Origin: an uncultured Lachnospiraceae bacterium
GTDB lineage: Bacteria; Bacillota; Clostridia; Lachnospirales; Lachnospiraceae
NCBI GenBank assembly: GCA_947625775.1
Contig: CANQPM010000012.1
Coordinates: 48,815-112,814, forward strand
Reading direction: 5' to 3'
Length of the DNA stretch: 64,000 nt
Positions within the stretch are counted from its first letter, which is position 1, and each line of letters opens with the position of its first letter. The translations under genes were made by a program, and so were the position numbers. Positions 27,819-35,834 of the stretch are shown here, piece after piece. The notes beneath the pieces are model-generated. The model saw only the letters and a list, made by a program, of their open reading frames with translations. It ran no database searches and was not told the DNA's origin.

Positions 27819-29025
27819 AATCAACACCCCATAATATTTTTTCTAAATGTTTCTTTTGCTGTTCACAGTAGCGTTTAAAAACTTTCCTATCACTTTGTAT
27901 TCCATGAATAAAGTTAATGCAGGAATGACAAAAAAGATTCACATCACAATCTTTACATGGTTCCATTTTCCATGGTCTTAGTTTTTCTAGTTCCTGCTCC
28001 CATCCTAGTTCTTCAATAAGCTCTGCTATAGGAACTTCTAAAAGGTTTCCCATTAAGAGTGTCTTCATACTACTTAATGGTGAACATGGATAAACATCTC
28101 CATTTTCACTTATATTCAATTCCTTTTTACCCGGCTGACACAAGGCGCAGCGTAAATGTTGTTTTTCTAGTTTATTTATGTATTCCATTGGAGGAAGCAA
28201 CTCCTCTTGATTTTCCTCTCCCCTTCCTGATGGTGCAAATCTTCGTATCAATGGCTTTGCCCCCAATTCCTCACACAATTTATAGAACTCGTCATCATGT
28301 CCATAAGTATATTTTGTTCTCAGCATAGAAACCGATACATTTTCTACCCCAGCCTTTTTTAGTTTTCTAACCCCATTAATCACTCTGTCATAAACTCCAT
28401 CACCTCGTACTTTCGCACAGCTATAGTCATCAAAACCATCAAGGCTGACAGAAACGCCATCAACATTTTTTTTAATCATTTCTGCCAGTTTATCATCAAG
28501 CAACAATGCATTGGTAGACAGCGTAATTGTTCCTTTATAATTAATCCTTAAATATTTTAAGATTTCACAAAAATCAGAACGGATGAGCGGTTCTCCGCCT
28601 GTCAGGTTTATCTGTTCAGGATTCAATGTCACCACCTGAGTTATAACCTTTTTCCAATCCTCTGTACCCATATGATCTGTTTTATCAATGCATGCAGACG
28701 CAACACAATGCTTACATCTTAAATTACATCTTTCTGTCAAAGAAAGATACACAATTTGATACAGAAATTCATTGTTTTGCTTCAATTGTTCTTTCGGAAT
28801 ATAAAAACAGATGCGACATAATTCCTGAAACAATCTGTAAGCATTTCTCTTTACAATGGAATCTTTCTTATTTACAATAAATTTCCCATTACTATCTTCT
28901 AACAATTTTTCAAGATACTCAAAATAGGAGCGAGAAGTTTTTACAAAACTTCCATTTTTAATGTTACATAAAACGACACTTTCTTCTCGAACCAAAACTT
29001 TTGCATTTAAACTTTTAACATACAT
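27808..29025 (-). CDS. radical SAM/SPASM RiPP maturase with N-terminal recognition-like domain
   Basis: 405 residues. Residues 1-85 (KVLVREESVVLCNIKNG ... LFQELCRICFYIP) look like a PqqD-like RiPP recognition element fused to the enzyme. The radical SAM core follows with C100-x3-C104-x2-C107 (CNLRCKHC), the GGEP motif (LTGGEPLIRSDF) and SVSLDG. The C-terminal SPASM region has clustered cysteines (CALCQPGKK, GDVYPCSPLS, CKDCDVNLFCHSC, RYCEQQ) for auxiliary Fe-S clusters. This architecture matches sactipeptide and ranthipeptide synthases. GGGAGG precedes the ATG at 29025. It is the best candidate for thioether formation on the four-cysteine precursor. Confidence 0.9.
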   Translation of the reverse strand: MYVKSLNAKVLVREESVVLCNIKNGSFVKTSRSYFEYLEKLLEDSNGKFIVNKKDSIVKRNAYRLFQELCRICFYIPKEQLKQNNEFLYQIVYLSLTERCNLRCKHCVASACIDKTDHMGTEDWKKVITQVVTLNPEQINLTGGEPLIRSDFCEILKYLRINYKGTITLSTNALLLDDKLAEMIKKNVDGVSVSLDGFDDYSCAKVRGDGVYDRVINGVRKLKKAGVENVSVSMLRTKYTYGHDDEFYKLCEELGAKPLIRRFAPSGRGEENQEELLPPMEYINKLEKQHLRCALCQPGKKELNISENGDVYPCSPLSSMKTLLMGNLLEVPIAELIEELGWEQELEKLRPWKMEPCKDCDVNLFCHSCINFIHGIQSDRKVFKRYCEQQKKHLEKILWGVDYEK

Positions 29026-29038
29026 AGATGTCCTCCCT

Positions 29039-29674
29039 TTATAACTGTATTGTGAAATCCACATAATCTTCTACATTTGATTCATGTGAAAATAAAATAA
29101 CAATGCTATCATTTTTTATGTCATTTATAACACGATAAAATTTACTCGTGGAGATACTGTCTAAGTTCGAGGTGGGTTCATCAAAAATATATACGGAACG
29201 TTTTCTACATATTGTTCGAATAATTCCTATTTTTTGTGCCTGCCCACCAGAAACACTTCCTGTATCTATAAGTTCTGACTCTAATGTACGTCCCATTTCT
29301 TCCAAATCTTTATCAAATGACAGTACTGAAATAAACTTTTCCACCTTTATACTCTCTCCCAGAGAGATGTTATTTCTCACCGTATCCCTAAATATTGGAG
29401 ATTTCTGAAAGCAGAGTCCTATTGCATCTGCAAGCTCTTCTCTGGAAACATCTTTTATGTTTCTCCCATCCAGCAGTATTGTTCCAAGAAAATCGTTCCA
29501 TATTTTTAACAGGATACCTGCCAAAGTACTTTTTCCAGAACCATTTTTCCCTTTGATTAGATAAATAAATCCCCTTTCAAAACAAACATTCAAATTTTCT
29601 TTGTACAATTTAACATCTTTATAACAGAAGTTCATATTCCTAATTTCTATTTTTGATATATGCATTTGCCTCAC
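29039..29674 (-). CDS. ABC exporter ATPase subunit (split exporter)
   Basis: 211 residues: Walker A GKNGSGKST (near 43), Q-loop LCFQKSP, signature SVSGGQAQKIGIIR, Walker B VYIFDEPTSNLD, switch His in FSHES. The sequence is of the exporter (ABCB/MsbA) class rather than FtsX type. Its ATG overlaps the stop of the preceding membrane subunit (ATGA), so the two are one exporter encoded by two coupled genes. Probably secretes the mature peptide. Confidence 0.9.
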   Translation of the reverse strand: MRQMHISKIEIRNMNFCYKDVKLYKENLNVCFERGFIYLIKGKNGSGKSTLAGILLKIWNDFLGTILLDGRNIKDVSREELADAIGLCFQKSPIFRDTVRNNISLGESIKVEKFISVLSFDKDLEEMGRTLESELIDTGSVSGGQAQKIGIIRTICRKRSVYIFDEPTSNLDSISTSKFYRVINDIKNDSIVILFSHESNVEDYVDFTIQL

Positions 29675-30612
29675 CCTATAATCTCATTAATTCTATCTAC
29701 TGACACCTTAGCCTTTTGAAATTGCCCAATCACAAGCATAATTGATGATAATGGATTGAACATTCTCTGTGTATACATGATGATTACAGTCAGTTCTCCA
29801 ATCTGTATCTGTCCATTAATAACCATTATCCCACTGATAGCTAATACGATCAAAAAAATGGATGTACTAATAGTCTGGGGCACTGTTCGGTTATATGCCA
29901 TCAACATATTCTGCTTCAAAATCTCTTTTCTCAGTAATTTCTCATTATTACAAAATTTATTTACATAGTAATTCTTTCCGTTCAAAGCTATGTACTCATA
30001 AAGACAGCTTACAAATTCCTTAACCAATCCATTTCCTACATCCATTTTTCCCATAACTTTTCTGGACTGTACAAGCATCTTTTTATTAAAAGATACCTGG
30101 ATTACAATAAGAGTGGGATATATTACAAGCATAAACAAAAAAATAACCGAATTAATTTGTATTAAAACTACAGCCGTAATTAAAACTGTTACAATTTGAA
30201 TCAGCAGATCCGAAAGCATACGAGAGGAAAGCATTTCTATAATATTAACATCTGTGCTCATACTGGTCATAAATAAATTTGATTTTGCCCCAATTTCTTT
30301 TCCATCAATCTGAAACATAGAATTTATCAATAACAGTTTTATTCTAATTATAAATCTATTTGACATTCTGCAAAACAAATAGCTTAGTAATAAGGCTACT
30401 GTAATTGACACAAATTGGCACACTGCCATATAAACAACATTTGTAATAATTTCGCCCGAATCTTTTTCTGGTACAGCTTTGTCAAGAATATTCGTAATTA
30501 ATTGGGGATATATATAAGTTGCTATGGCATCCATGGCAACTAACAATACTCCTAAAAAATATCCTATTCTATATTTCTGAATTTGTTCGAATACCATATT
30601 TTTCTTTTTCAT
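29671..30612 (-). CDS. ABC exporter transmembrane subunit (split exporter)
   Basis: 313 residues forming one ABC type-1 exporter membrane domain with about six helices (near 15-38, 55-82, 130-150, 155-175, 245-270 and a short one near 275-290) and the coupling segment EIGELTVIIMYTQRMFNPLSS-like near the end (here starting QIQIGELTVII). No C39 peptidase domain, so leader removal must be done by another protein, most likely the S8 protease just upstream. The ATG at 30612 overlaps the S8 gene by 44 bp, with AAGGG before it. Confidence 0.88.
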   Translation of the reverse strand: MKKKNMVFEQIQKYRIGYFLGVLLVAMDAIATYIYPQLITNILDKAVPEKDSGEIITNVVYMAVCQFVSITVALLLSYLFCRMSNRFIIRIKLLLINSMFQIDGKEIGAKSNLFMTSMSTDVNIIEMLSSRMLSDLLIQIVTVLITAVVLIQINSVIFLFMLVIYPTLIVIQVSFNKKMLVQSRKVMGKMDVGNGLVKEFVSCLYEYIALNGKNYYVNKFCNNEKLLRKEILKQNMLMAYNRTVPQTISTSIFLIVLAISGIMVINGQIQIGELTVIIMYTQRMFNPLSSIMLVIGQFQKAKVSVDRINEIIG

Positions 30613-31612
30613 GCCATATTTCCCTTTTAAGATATTCCACCAGATTAAACAAAAGACAAATATCTCTAATTTCTATTGTATGGAAATTACACTTGGTAAT
30701 TTCTAATTCCTTATGCACTTCATTAATAAAGTCATAAAAATTAAAGAAATTAATTCCTGTTATTTTAGAGAGAAAAGGATATTTACTAATTTCATCCAAT
30801 GAAGAATTACAACCAAATTCTAATAACGTCTTTTGTATCTTTTTTAAAATCAATTGTCCTAATTCATCCGTCTGAACTTTTCCCATATTCTCCGTATCTA
30901 TAATCTCCGGAGCAGCATCCTCTTTTTCAAGCACATCCAACACATTATCGAAACTCATTAAACTGTTTTCTGTTTGCATAGCCCTAGCCAATATACCAGT
31001 AACATAAGCATTTGCTTTTGAAGTTCCCTTAAAAAAATTATATCTCCCCTGTTTCCCTGCCACAAATATTGGTGCAATATCTGCCGCAACCTGAACTTTT
31101 TCAAATCTGTTTACAAGAATTTTTCGATTTGCGCCAATGGGAAGCTCACCCACACCAATCACGCTATTGTATATTGCTGGTATTGAATTTTTTGTATTAT
31201 TACATTCAGAAACAAATATAATCTTTCCCTGTCTTTTCAAATCCTGACAAAGTTCCTTGAGTTGTATCTCTATATCATCATCCAGAAACCGCGTTACCGA
31301 AAGACTTAGACAAATAATATCTACCGGTATTTCCTTACATTTTTTTAATGCCTCAATCAGCAATGTACAAGTAGTCCTACCCGATTCATTAATAATTTTT
31401 ATTGGATAAAATTGTACCTGTTCTGCTAACTGCAAAATACAATCAACACAATTTGTTCCATGACCAAGATTATCGTTAAAATCACTACATTCAATAATTC
31501 TATTTTCTTTCACATTCCTCCGAAAAGAGAATCCCTGAATTATGTGCGGCATAATTATCTTATTTTGTTTATCCACACCAGAATCTATAACTGCAACTTT
31601 AGGGCTATACAT
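30569..31612 (-). CDS. S8 subtilisin-like protease with C-terminal ACP-like domain
   Basis: 347 residues. The catalytic triad is intact: Asp10 (VAVIDSGVD), His51 (LGHGTNC) and Ser198 (KGTSKANAYVTG), with a likely oxyanion Asn near 138. There is no signal peptide, so it should act in the cytoplasm, fitting a leader peptidase. After the protease domain, residues about 250-335 look like an acyl carrier protein: a first helix (ILKKIQKTLLEFG), a second (GINFFNFYDFINEV) and a third (ICLLFNLVEYLKREI). The residue matching the phosphopantetheine serine is Phe289, so it cannot be a carrier. ATG at 31612 overlaps the radical SAM gene by 8 bp with GGAAGG upstream; a longer frame is not supported. Confidence 0.85.
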   Translation of the reverse strand: MYSPKVAVIDSGVDKQNKIIMPHIIQGFSFRRNVKENRIIECSDFNDNLGHGTNCVDCILQLAEQVQFYPIKIINESGRTTCTLLIEALKKCKEIPVDIICLSLSVTRFLDDDIEIQLKELCQDLKRQGKIIFVSECNNTKNSIPAIYNSVIGVGELPIGANRKILVNRFEKVQVAADIAPIFVAGKQGRYNFFKGTSKANAYVTGILARAMQTENSLMSFDNVLDVLEKEDAAPEIIDTENMGKVQTDELGQLILKKIQKTLLEFGCNSSLDEISKYPFLSKITGINFFNFYDFINEVHKELEITKCNFHTIEIRDICLLFNLVEYLKREIWHEKEKYGIRTNSEI

Positions 31613-32639
31613 AAAAACCTTCCAATATGTGTTTATATTTTTTATAAATTCGATAAATAACATCTTTTTCATTACACTGAAATTCAGAAACTGTATAATA
31701 ATCACCTGTATAAACCTTATTAATCAATTTACACACTTGACAGGAACAGTTTTTCTTAAATGTACAATTCGCACATCCGATTACGGGCTTTTCATTAATC
31801 CGTTGAAGTGCCGCCAATTTTTCGGGAAGTACTCCCTTCCATACATCCCCAATCCAATAATCCACCTTATCCGCCGTCAGTGCACATGGATAAATTCCAC
31901 CTTCTGCTACTATATGAAATGTATTAGTTCCACCATCACAGCCAGTACGCTCTCTAAACGTTATCTCCTTTACATTAAATAAGTAATACCGAGCTTTTGC
32001 AATATCCTTTGCAATAAGATATTCCATTATCTTCTCATAATTTTCATAATAAAGCTGCATATCTTGTCGTTCCCATGCTGCCCCAGCATCCAACGCAAAT
32101 GTCACCACTCCCATATTCATCTGATCCAATACAATATAATTATCAGCCATAAAAGGAATTGTTTCCTTATTTACGGTCATTCTTATTCGCACAAATTCAC
32201 CCTGCTGCTTTAAAAATTTTAAAGTTTCCATTACCTTGTCAAAAGAAGATTCACCGCTTGGATAGACACGATTGATGTCGTTTGTTTCACGATTACCATC
32301 AATACTTACAGAAAGCTGTATCTTTCCTTTTATAAAATCATACATATCCTTGTGAAATTCTGTCCCATTAGTAGTCATTTTAAAGCTGACGTGGTCATCA
32401 TACCTCTCTTTTAAAGTTTCTACAACATATTTAATGACCTCAAAATTTAGCAGAGGTTCACCACCATGTAATGACACATTAATGCGTTTCCCCGCAGCAA
32501 TATTTTCTTCAAATTTATTTGTAAAGCATTTAATCGTCTGATCGGCGGTTTCTAATGTCATTGTCTTTGGCTGTTTATATACATAACAATACTTACATGC
32601 CAAATTACATCTTTCAGTTACCCAGAATGTAATATTCAT
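31605..32639 (-). CDS. radical SAM/SPASM peptide maturase (no N-terminal extension)
   Basis: 344 residues. The radical SAM motif is at the very N-terminus: C11-x3-C15-x2-C18 (TERCNLACKYCYVYK), followed by SLHGGEPLLNF, SVSIDGNRE and the barrel. The C-terminal SPASM part has cysteines in RTGCDGGTN, GGIYPCALTAD and CANCTFKKNCSCQVC. It belongs to the sulfatase-maturase-like/peptide-maturase SPASM group. Unlike the second radical SAM enzyme it lacks an N-terminal recognition domain. The ATG at 32639 has GGGGGAG upstream; an earlier in-frame ATG gives an extension without a ribosome binding site. First gene after the regulatory pair, behind its own probable promoter. Confidence 0.9.
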   Translation of the reverse strand: MNITFWVTERCNLACKYCYVYKQPKTMTLETADQTIKCFTNKFEENIAAGKRINVSLHGGEPLLNFEVIKYVVETLKERYDDHVSFKMTTNGTEFHKDMYDFIKGKIQLSVSIDGNRETNDINRVYPSGESSFDKVMETLKFLKQQGEFVRIRMTVNKETIPFMADNYIVLDQMNMGVVTFALDAGAAWERQDMQLYYENYEKIMEYLIAKDIAKARYYLFNVKEITFRERTGCDGGTNTFHIVAEGGIYPCALTADKVDYWIGDVWKGVLPEKLAALQRINEKPVIGCANCTFKKNCSCQVCKLINKVYTGDYYTVSEFQCNEKDVIYRIYKKYKHILEGFYV

Positions 32640-32680
32640 GCATTCTCTCCCCCTTTGTATAAATACAGCATACTCATAAA

Positions 32681-32708
32681 ATCTTACTGAATTATTACTA
32701 AACTGCAA
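32681..32708 (-). promoter_or_regulatory. probable promoter of the RiPP biosynthetic operon
   Basis: Minus strand TTGCAG (32708-32703), 16 nt, TAAGAT (32686-32681), about 40 bp before the first radical SAM gene. The 137-bp gap after the kinase gene is AT-rich and would hold the response-regulator site. Confidence 0.5.
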
Positions 32709-32845
32709 AAAATTATTAAGTCAGATACAAATATTCTCAATAATAATGCCTTTTGTTATATGTATTTTTTAAATTAATCAAAACAAAAAAGGATCCTGCC
32801 TACAAAATTGCAACAGTTTCCTCTTTCCTAATAAAATATTGACAT

Positions 32846-33886
32846 TTATTCAGATGCGTCGCCATTAATTAAAAAAACCTCAAATGTGCTCCCTATATTG
32901 GGTGCAGAAAGGACATGAATAAATCCGTATTGCCGAGTAATAATATCTTGTGCCAAATAAAGCCCAATTCCCACACCAGGCAGATTCTTAACAGAAGGTG
33001 AACGGTAAAAACGTTGGAAAATATGAGGTATTTCTGCTTCTCCAATTCCTATGCCAGAATCCTTAATGGATATTTTTGTATAACTTTCCAAAGTAGACAC
33101 TTCTATGGAAATGCATCCATTTTCATTTGTATATTTTACGGCATTGTCAAGGATATTATAGATAGCTTCTGATGTCCATTTGGAATCATGGTATGCTTTA
33201 TATTCTTCCGAATAATTAAACACTATTTCAATCTTTTTTTCGGTCGCTGCTAAAATAACATTTTCCAATGCTGTAAGGATAGTATTTCCAATTTCTTGAC
33301 AGCTCGGATCTAGCGTTATTATTCCTGTTTCCAAACGAGATATTTTTACTAAAGATAAAATCAAAAATTCCAGCTTATTTAAAAGTAACGTATTTGTATG
33401 CAGCAAGGATTGTAGTTTATTGGAATCCAAGATATCCCTTTCAATAGAGGTTTCGGTTAATCTTAATGTTGCCATCAGTGTTTTTAACTGATGCGAGATA
33501 TCCGAGATTAATTCTTGTAGTCGCAGCTTTTCTGTATGGGCAGAATTTTTAGCAGTTTCCAATATACTATATAATCTGTGCAAGTGATGATTAATCTGTG
33601 ACAGTAACGTTTCATCATATTGTTCTTTAAAAAAAGAAATGTTACCATCTACCATATTCTCTAATGTTCTAAGCAGTTCATTTGTAAATAACGTAAGCTT
33701 ATGAAAAATGCCATAAAATAATATTGCGACACAGGAAAGAAGAAAAATTGTATAAATTGTAAAAAGGAAAAATACTTTTAAATTAGATGTAAGAGAATAT
33801 AACAATAAATATGTGCTTAATATAATAACCACAAATAAAAGAGTGGTTACAATGTATACTTTTTTTAGGGAAAACTTTTTATCCAT
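32846..33886 (-). CDS. histidine kinase, intramembrane-sensing type
   Basis: 346 residues. Two transmembrane helices (about 10-32 and 38-60) with a loop of only a few residues leave almost no extracellular sensor, the layout of intramembrane-sensing kinases that take their signal from an ABC transporter. The H-box SDISHQLKTLMATL, N-box YNILDNAVKY, G1 DSGIGIG and G2 GVGIGLYL are intact. It begins 1 bp after the response regulator stop. Likely controls the RiPP operon, possibly through the FtsX-type transporter in the same cluster. Confidence 0.92.
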   Translation of the reverse strand: MDKKFSLKKVYIVTTLLFVVIILSTYLLLYSLTSNLKVFFLFTIYTIFLLSCVAILFYGIFHKLTLFTNELLRTLENMVDGNISFFKEQYDETLLSQINHHLHRLYSILETAKNSAHTEKLRLQELISDISHQLKTLMATLRLTETSIERDILDSNKLQSLLHTNTLLLNKLEFLILSLVKISRLETGIITLDPSCQEIGNTILTALENVILAATEKKIEIVFNYSEEYKAYHDSKWTSEAIYNILDNAVKYTNENGCISIEVSTLESYTKISIKDSGIGIGEAEIPHIFQRFYRSPSVKNLPGVGIGLYLAQDIITRQYGFIHVLSAPNIGSTFEVFLINGDASE

Positions 33887-33887
33887 A

Positions 33888-34562
33888 TCATTTACCTATC
33901 CATATATAACCTGTACCATATATAGTCTTAATATAGTGACGATTGTCAATTTCAATCTTTTTTCGAAGCCTGCTAATTGCTGTATTTAATGAAGTATCAC
34001 CTACAAAATTTTCGGAGGAATCCCAAAGGTATTCCAATAATTGTTCTCTTTTTAAAATATGATTTTTGTTAAGAATAAAATACTGTAAAATGCGATATTC
34101 TAAAGGTGATAAATCAAGGAAATCCTCATCTATTAAGGCTGTCATTTGAGAAAAGTTGATAAGTAAAAATCCGTCTTCATAAATGGACTCTTGTTGTTTT
34201 TCTACAATATATCTGGTCAAAACTTCAATTTTTTTCAGCAAAATTATAGGTGAAAATGGTTTTGTTATATAATCATCAGCTCCCAAATCGAATCCTTTTA
34301 TAATATCACTTTCAAAATCATTTGCTGTTAAAAATATTATACTTGCACCTGATTTTTCTTTTAATTGCGAATACAAATTGAATCCATTTCCATCAGGAAG
34401 ATTGATATCCAATATCAATAATATGTAATGATATAGCTTTAAAAATTCAAAAGCTTCCTTAAAATTATAGGAACAATCCACTGTATAGCCAGCTGAGCGT
34501 AAATTATATGCAAGCGCATTATTTAAAGAAAAATCATCCTCAATAATTAAAATTCGATACAA
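33888..34562 (-). CDS. OmpR-family response regulator
   Basis: 224 residues. Receiver domain with acidic pair (IIEDDFS), phospho-acceptor Asp in LILDINLPDG (near 53), Thr in FLTAND and Lys in DDYITKPFSP; C-terminal winged helix with LSPLEYRILQYF and RLRKKIEIDNRHYI then TIYGTGYIW. A TTG start at 34562 is used, preceded by GGAGGAGG about 10 nt upstream. First gene of the AT-rich RiPP island, paired with the downstream kinase. Confidence 0.93.
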   Translation of the reverse strand: MYRILIIEDDFSLNNALAYNLRSAGYTVDCSYNFKEAFEFLKLYHYILLILDINLPDGNGFNLYSQLKEKSGASIIFLTANDFESDIIKGFDLGADDYITKPFSPIILLKKIEVLTRYIVEKQQESIYEDGFLLINFSQMTALIDEDFLDLSPLEYRILQYFILNKNHILKREQLLEYLWDSSENFVGDTSLNTAISRLRKKIEIDNRHYIKTIYGTGYIWIGK

Positions 34563-34707
34563 GGTTCAGACCTCCTCCTTTTAGAGCCATAAATTATTAC
34601 TCTACCGCAAACCCAAGCGTTTGTTCGATTATTATTCTGTCCGATGGGCGGCAGAGGGGGCGTTTTGTAAACAGAAATATACCATTGAATTAAGCAATTT
34701 TCATGCA

Positions 34708-34745
34708 GCTTATTTTGTACATTTTCCCTAAACTCTACGTTATTG
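34708..34745 (-). repeat. degenerate copy of the 42.6-42.8 kb hairpin repeat
   Basis: On the minus strand this 38-nt segment (starting CAATAACGTAGAGTTT, ending TACAAAATAAGC) matches positions 42743-42780 at about 33 of 38 bases. A weaker match to the other arm (GTATATTTC...) follows toward 34660. It sits just inside the upstream edge of the RiPP island, between the response regulator and the O-methyltransferase gene. Confidence 0.65.
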
Positions 34746-34799
34746 AATTGAGTTTTGCAAATGACTAATACCATTATAAAGCTGGAGGACACAAAACTA

Positions 34800-35444
34800 T
34801 TATTTCCGCACCGAAAGCGTTATTCCATCCGCTATGGGAAGGATTATGGTTTCAAGGCGGTCGTCGTGCGTGAGGGCATAGATGTACTCGCGCATTCTGT
34901 TGTGGATTGTGCGGTTGCGGCGGGTTATGGCGTATTTTGATTCCAGAAGCTCGCCTTCCTGAAGGATATTGTCTGAGACGATTATGCCGTTTGGCGAAAG
35001 CAGGCGTATTATGTTTTCCAGAAAGTGTATATACTGCCCCTTTGCCGCGTCCATAAAAATCAGGTCAAAGCCTTCGTCGGGTGAAAGGCTTGAAAGTATG
35101 TCGGCGGCGTCGCCTTCAAGCAGAGTGATGATGTCCGCCTTTTCCGCCTTTGAAAAATTCTCCTTGGCAAGCGGTATGCGTTTTTCGTATTTTTCTATCG
35201 TGGTGATATGACAGTCCTTGGGGGCGTATTCGCTCATAAACAGCGCTGAAAAGCCTATTGCTGTACCTACCTCCAGTATCCTCAAAGGTTTTTTCCATGT
35301 GATTAGGAAACGTAACAGATTTTGCATTTGAGGGCGTATTATGGGCACGTCTGTTTCTTTTGCGTATTTTTCAAGCTTTCTGAGGTACTCGGGCAGCTCC
35401 TTGTCAAATGAGTGGAGGAAGGTCTGCAGCCTTTCGTCTGTCAC
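34800..35444 (-). CDS. trmR: O-methyltransferase, TrmR-like (tRNA 5-hydroxyuridine methyltransferase)
   Basis: 214-residue SAM-dependent class I methyltransferase of the YrrM/caffeoyl-CoA O-methyltransferase family. The SAM motif is ILEVGTAIGFSALFMS (near 60-75), acidic residue in TIEKYEKRI, and LIFMDAAKGQY is the metal/catalytic motif. In Bacillus this orthologue (TrmR) methylates ho5U34 to mo5U34 in tRNA, the step after TrhP. The GTG start at 35444 overlaps the preceding stop (GTGA) and has GGAGG upstream. Last gene of the ireB-ruvX-RNase J transcript before the RiPP island. Confidence 0.88.
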   Translation of the reverse strand: MTDERLQTFLHSFDKELPEYLRKLEKYAKETDVPIIRPQMQNLLRFLITWKKPLRILEVGTAIGFSALFMSEYAPKDCHITTIEKYEKRIPLAKENFSKAEKADIITLLEGDAADILSSLSPDEGFDLIFMDAAKGQYIHFLENIIRLLSPNGIIVSDNILQEGELLESKYAITRRNRTIHNRMREYIYALTHDDRLETIILPIADGITLSVRK

Positions 35445-35821
35445 TGTTCTTCCTCCGCGCCAGCGCCGCACATTATTGCAAGCATTTCCTCCGCTGTCAT
35501 GGCGGTGCTTAGCTCATATGTGCCTGCCTTTAGCTTGCCTTTGTAATCTGAAAGGCGGTCGTGCGCGTAAAATACATTTGCGTCTTTTATAAGCCCTTTC
35601 TGTTCAAGTATTTTGGAAAGCTCTTTTTCGTCCTGGTTTTCCGCCACTGACACGCTTACTGTCCTGCCCTCGCCCGAAGACACGGGGATATCCGCAAATA
35701 TGCTGTACCCGAAATTGTATGCGCCTATCGCGAGCCGAAATACTACCACTATAACTGCCGCCGCAACAGCTATTTTTACTATTGTGGCGACTATCGCGCC
35801 TAATAACTGCTTTGTGTCCAT
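35441..35821 (-). CDS. MltG-like stub protein lacking the catalytic domain
   Basis: 126 residues: one transmembrane helix (about 12-32), a short linker and a LysM-like/YceG N-terminal segment (DEKELSKILEQKGLIKD ... GKLKAGTYELSTAMTAEEML). Full MltG proteins run about 350 residues with a catalytic glutamate; that domain is absent here and the gene ends cleanly, overlapping trmR. The position between RNase J and trmR equals that of mltG (yrrL) in Bacillus. Likely a genuine short family member acting as a membrane-bound regulator or scaffold rather than an enzyme. Confidence 0.78.
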   Translation of the reverse strand: MDTKQLLGAIVATIVKIAVAAAVIVVVFRLAIGAYNFGYSIFADIPVSSGEGRTVSVSVAENQDEKELSKILEQKGLIKDANVFYAHDRLSDYKGKLKAGTYELSTAMTAEEMLAIMCGAGAEEEQ

Positions 35822-35834
35822 TTCTCCACCAACC

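Noticed and set aside
32709..32845. Terminator between the kinase and first radical SAM gene
   Set aside because: A T-run is present but no stable stem precedes it; readthrough from the regulatory genes cannot be excluded.
34547..34792. 81-codon frame upstream of the response regulator
   Set aside because: It covers the degenerate hairpin repeat and the regulator's ribosome binding site; start has no Shine-Dalgarno sequence.
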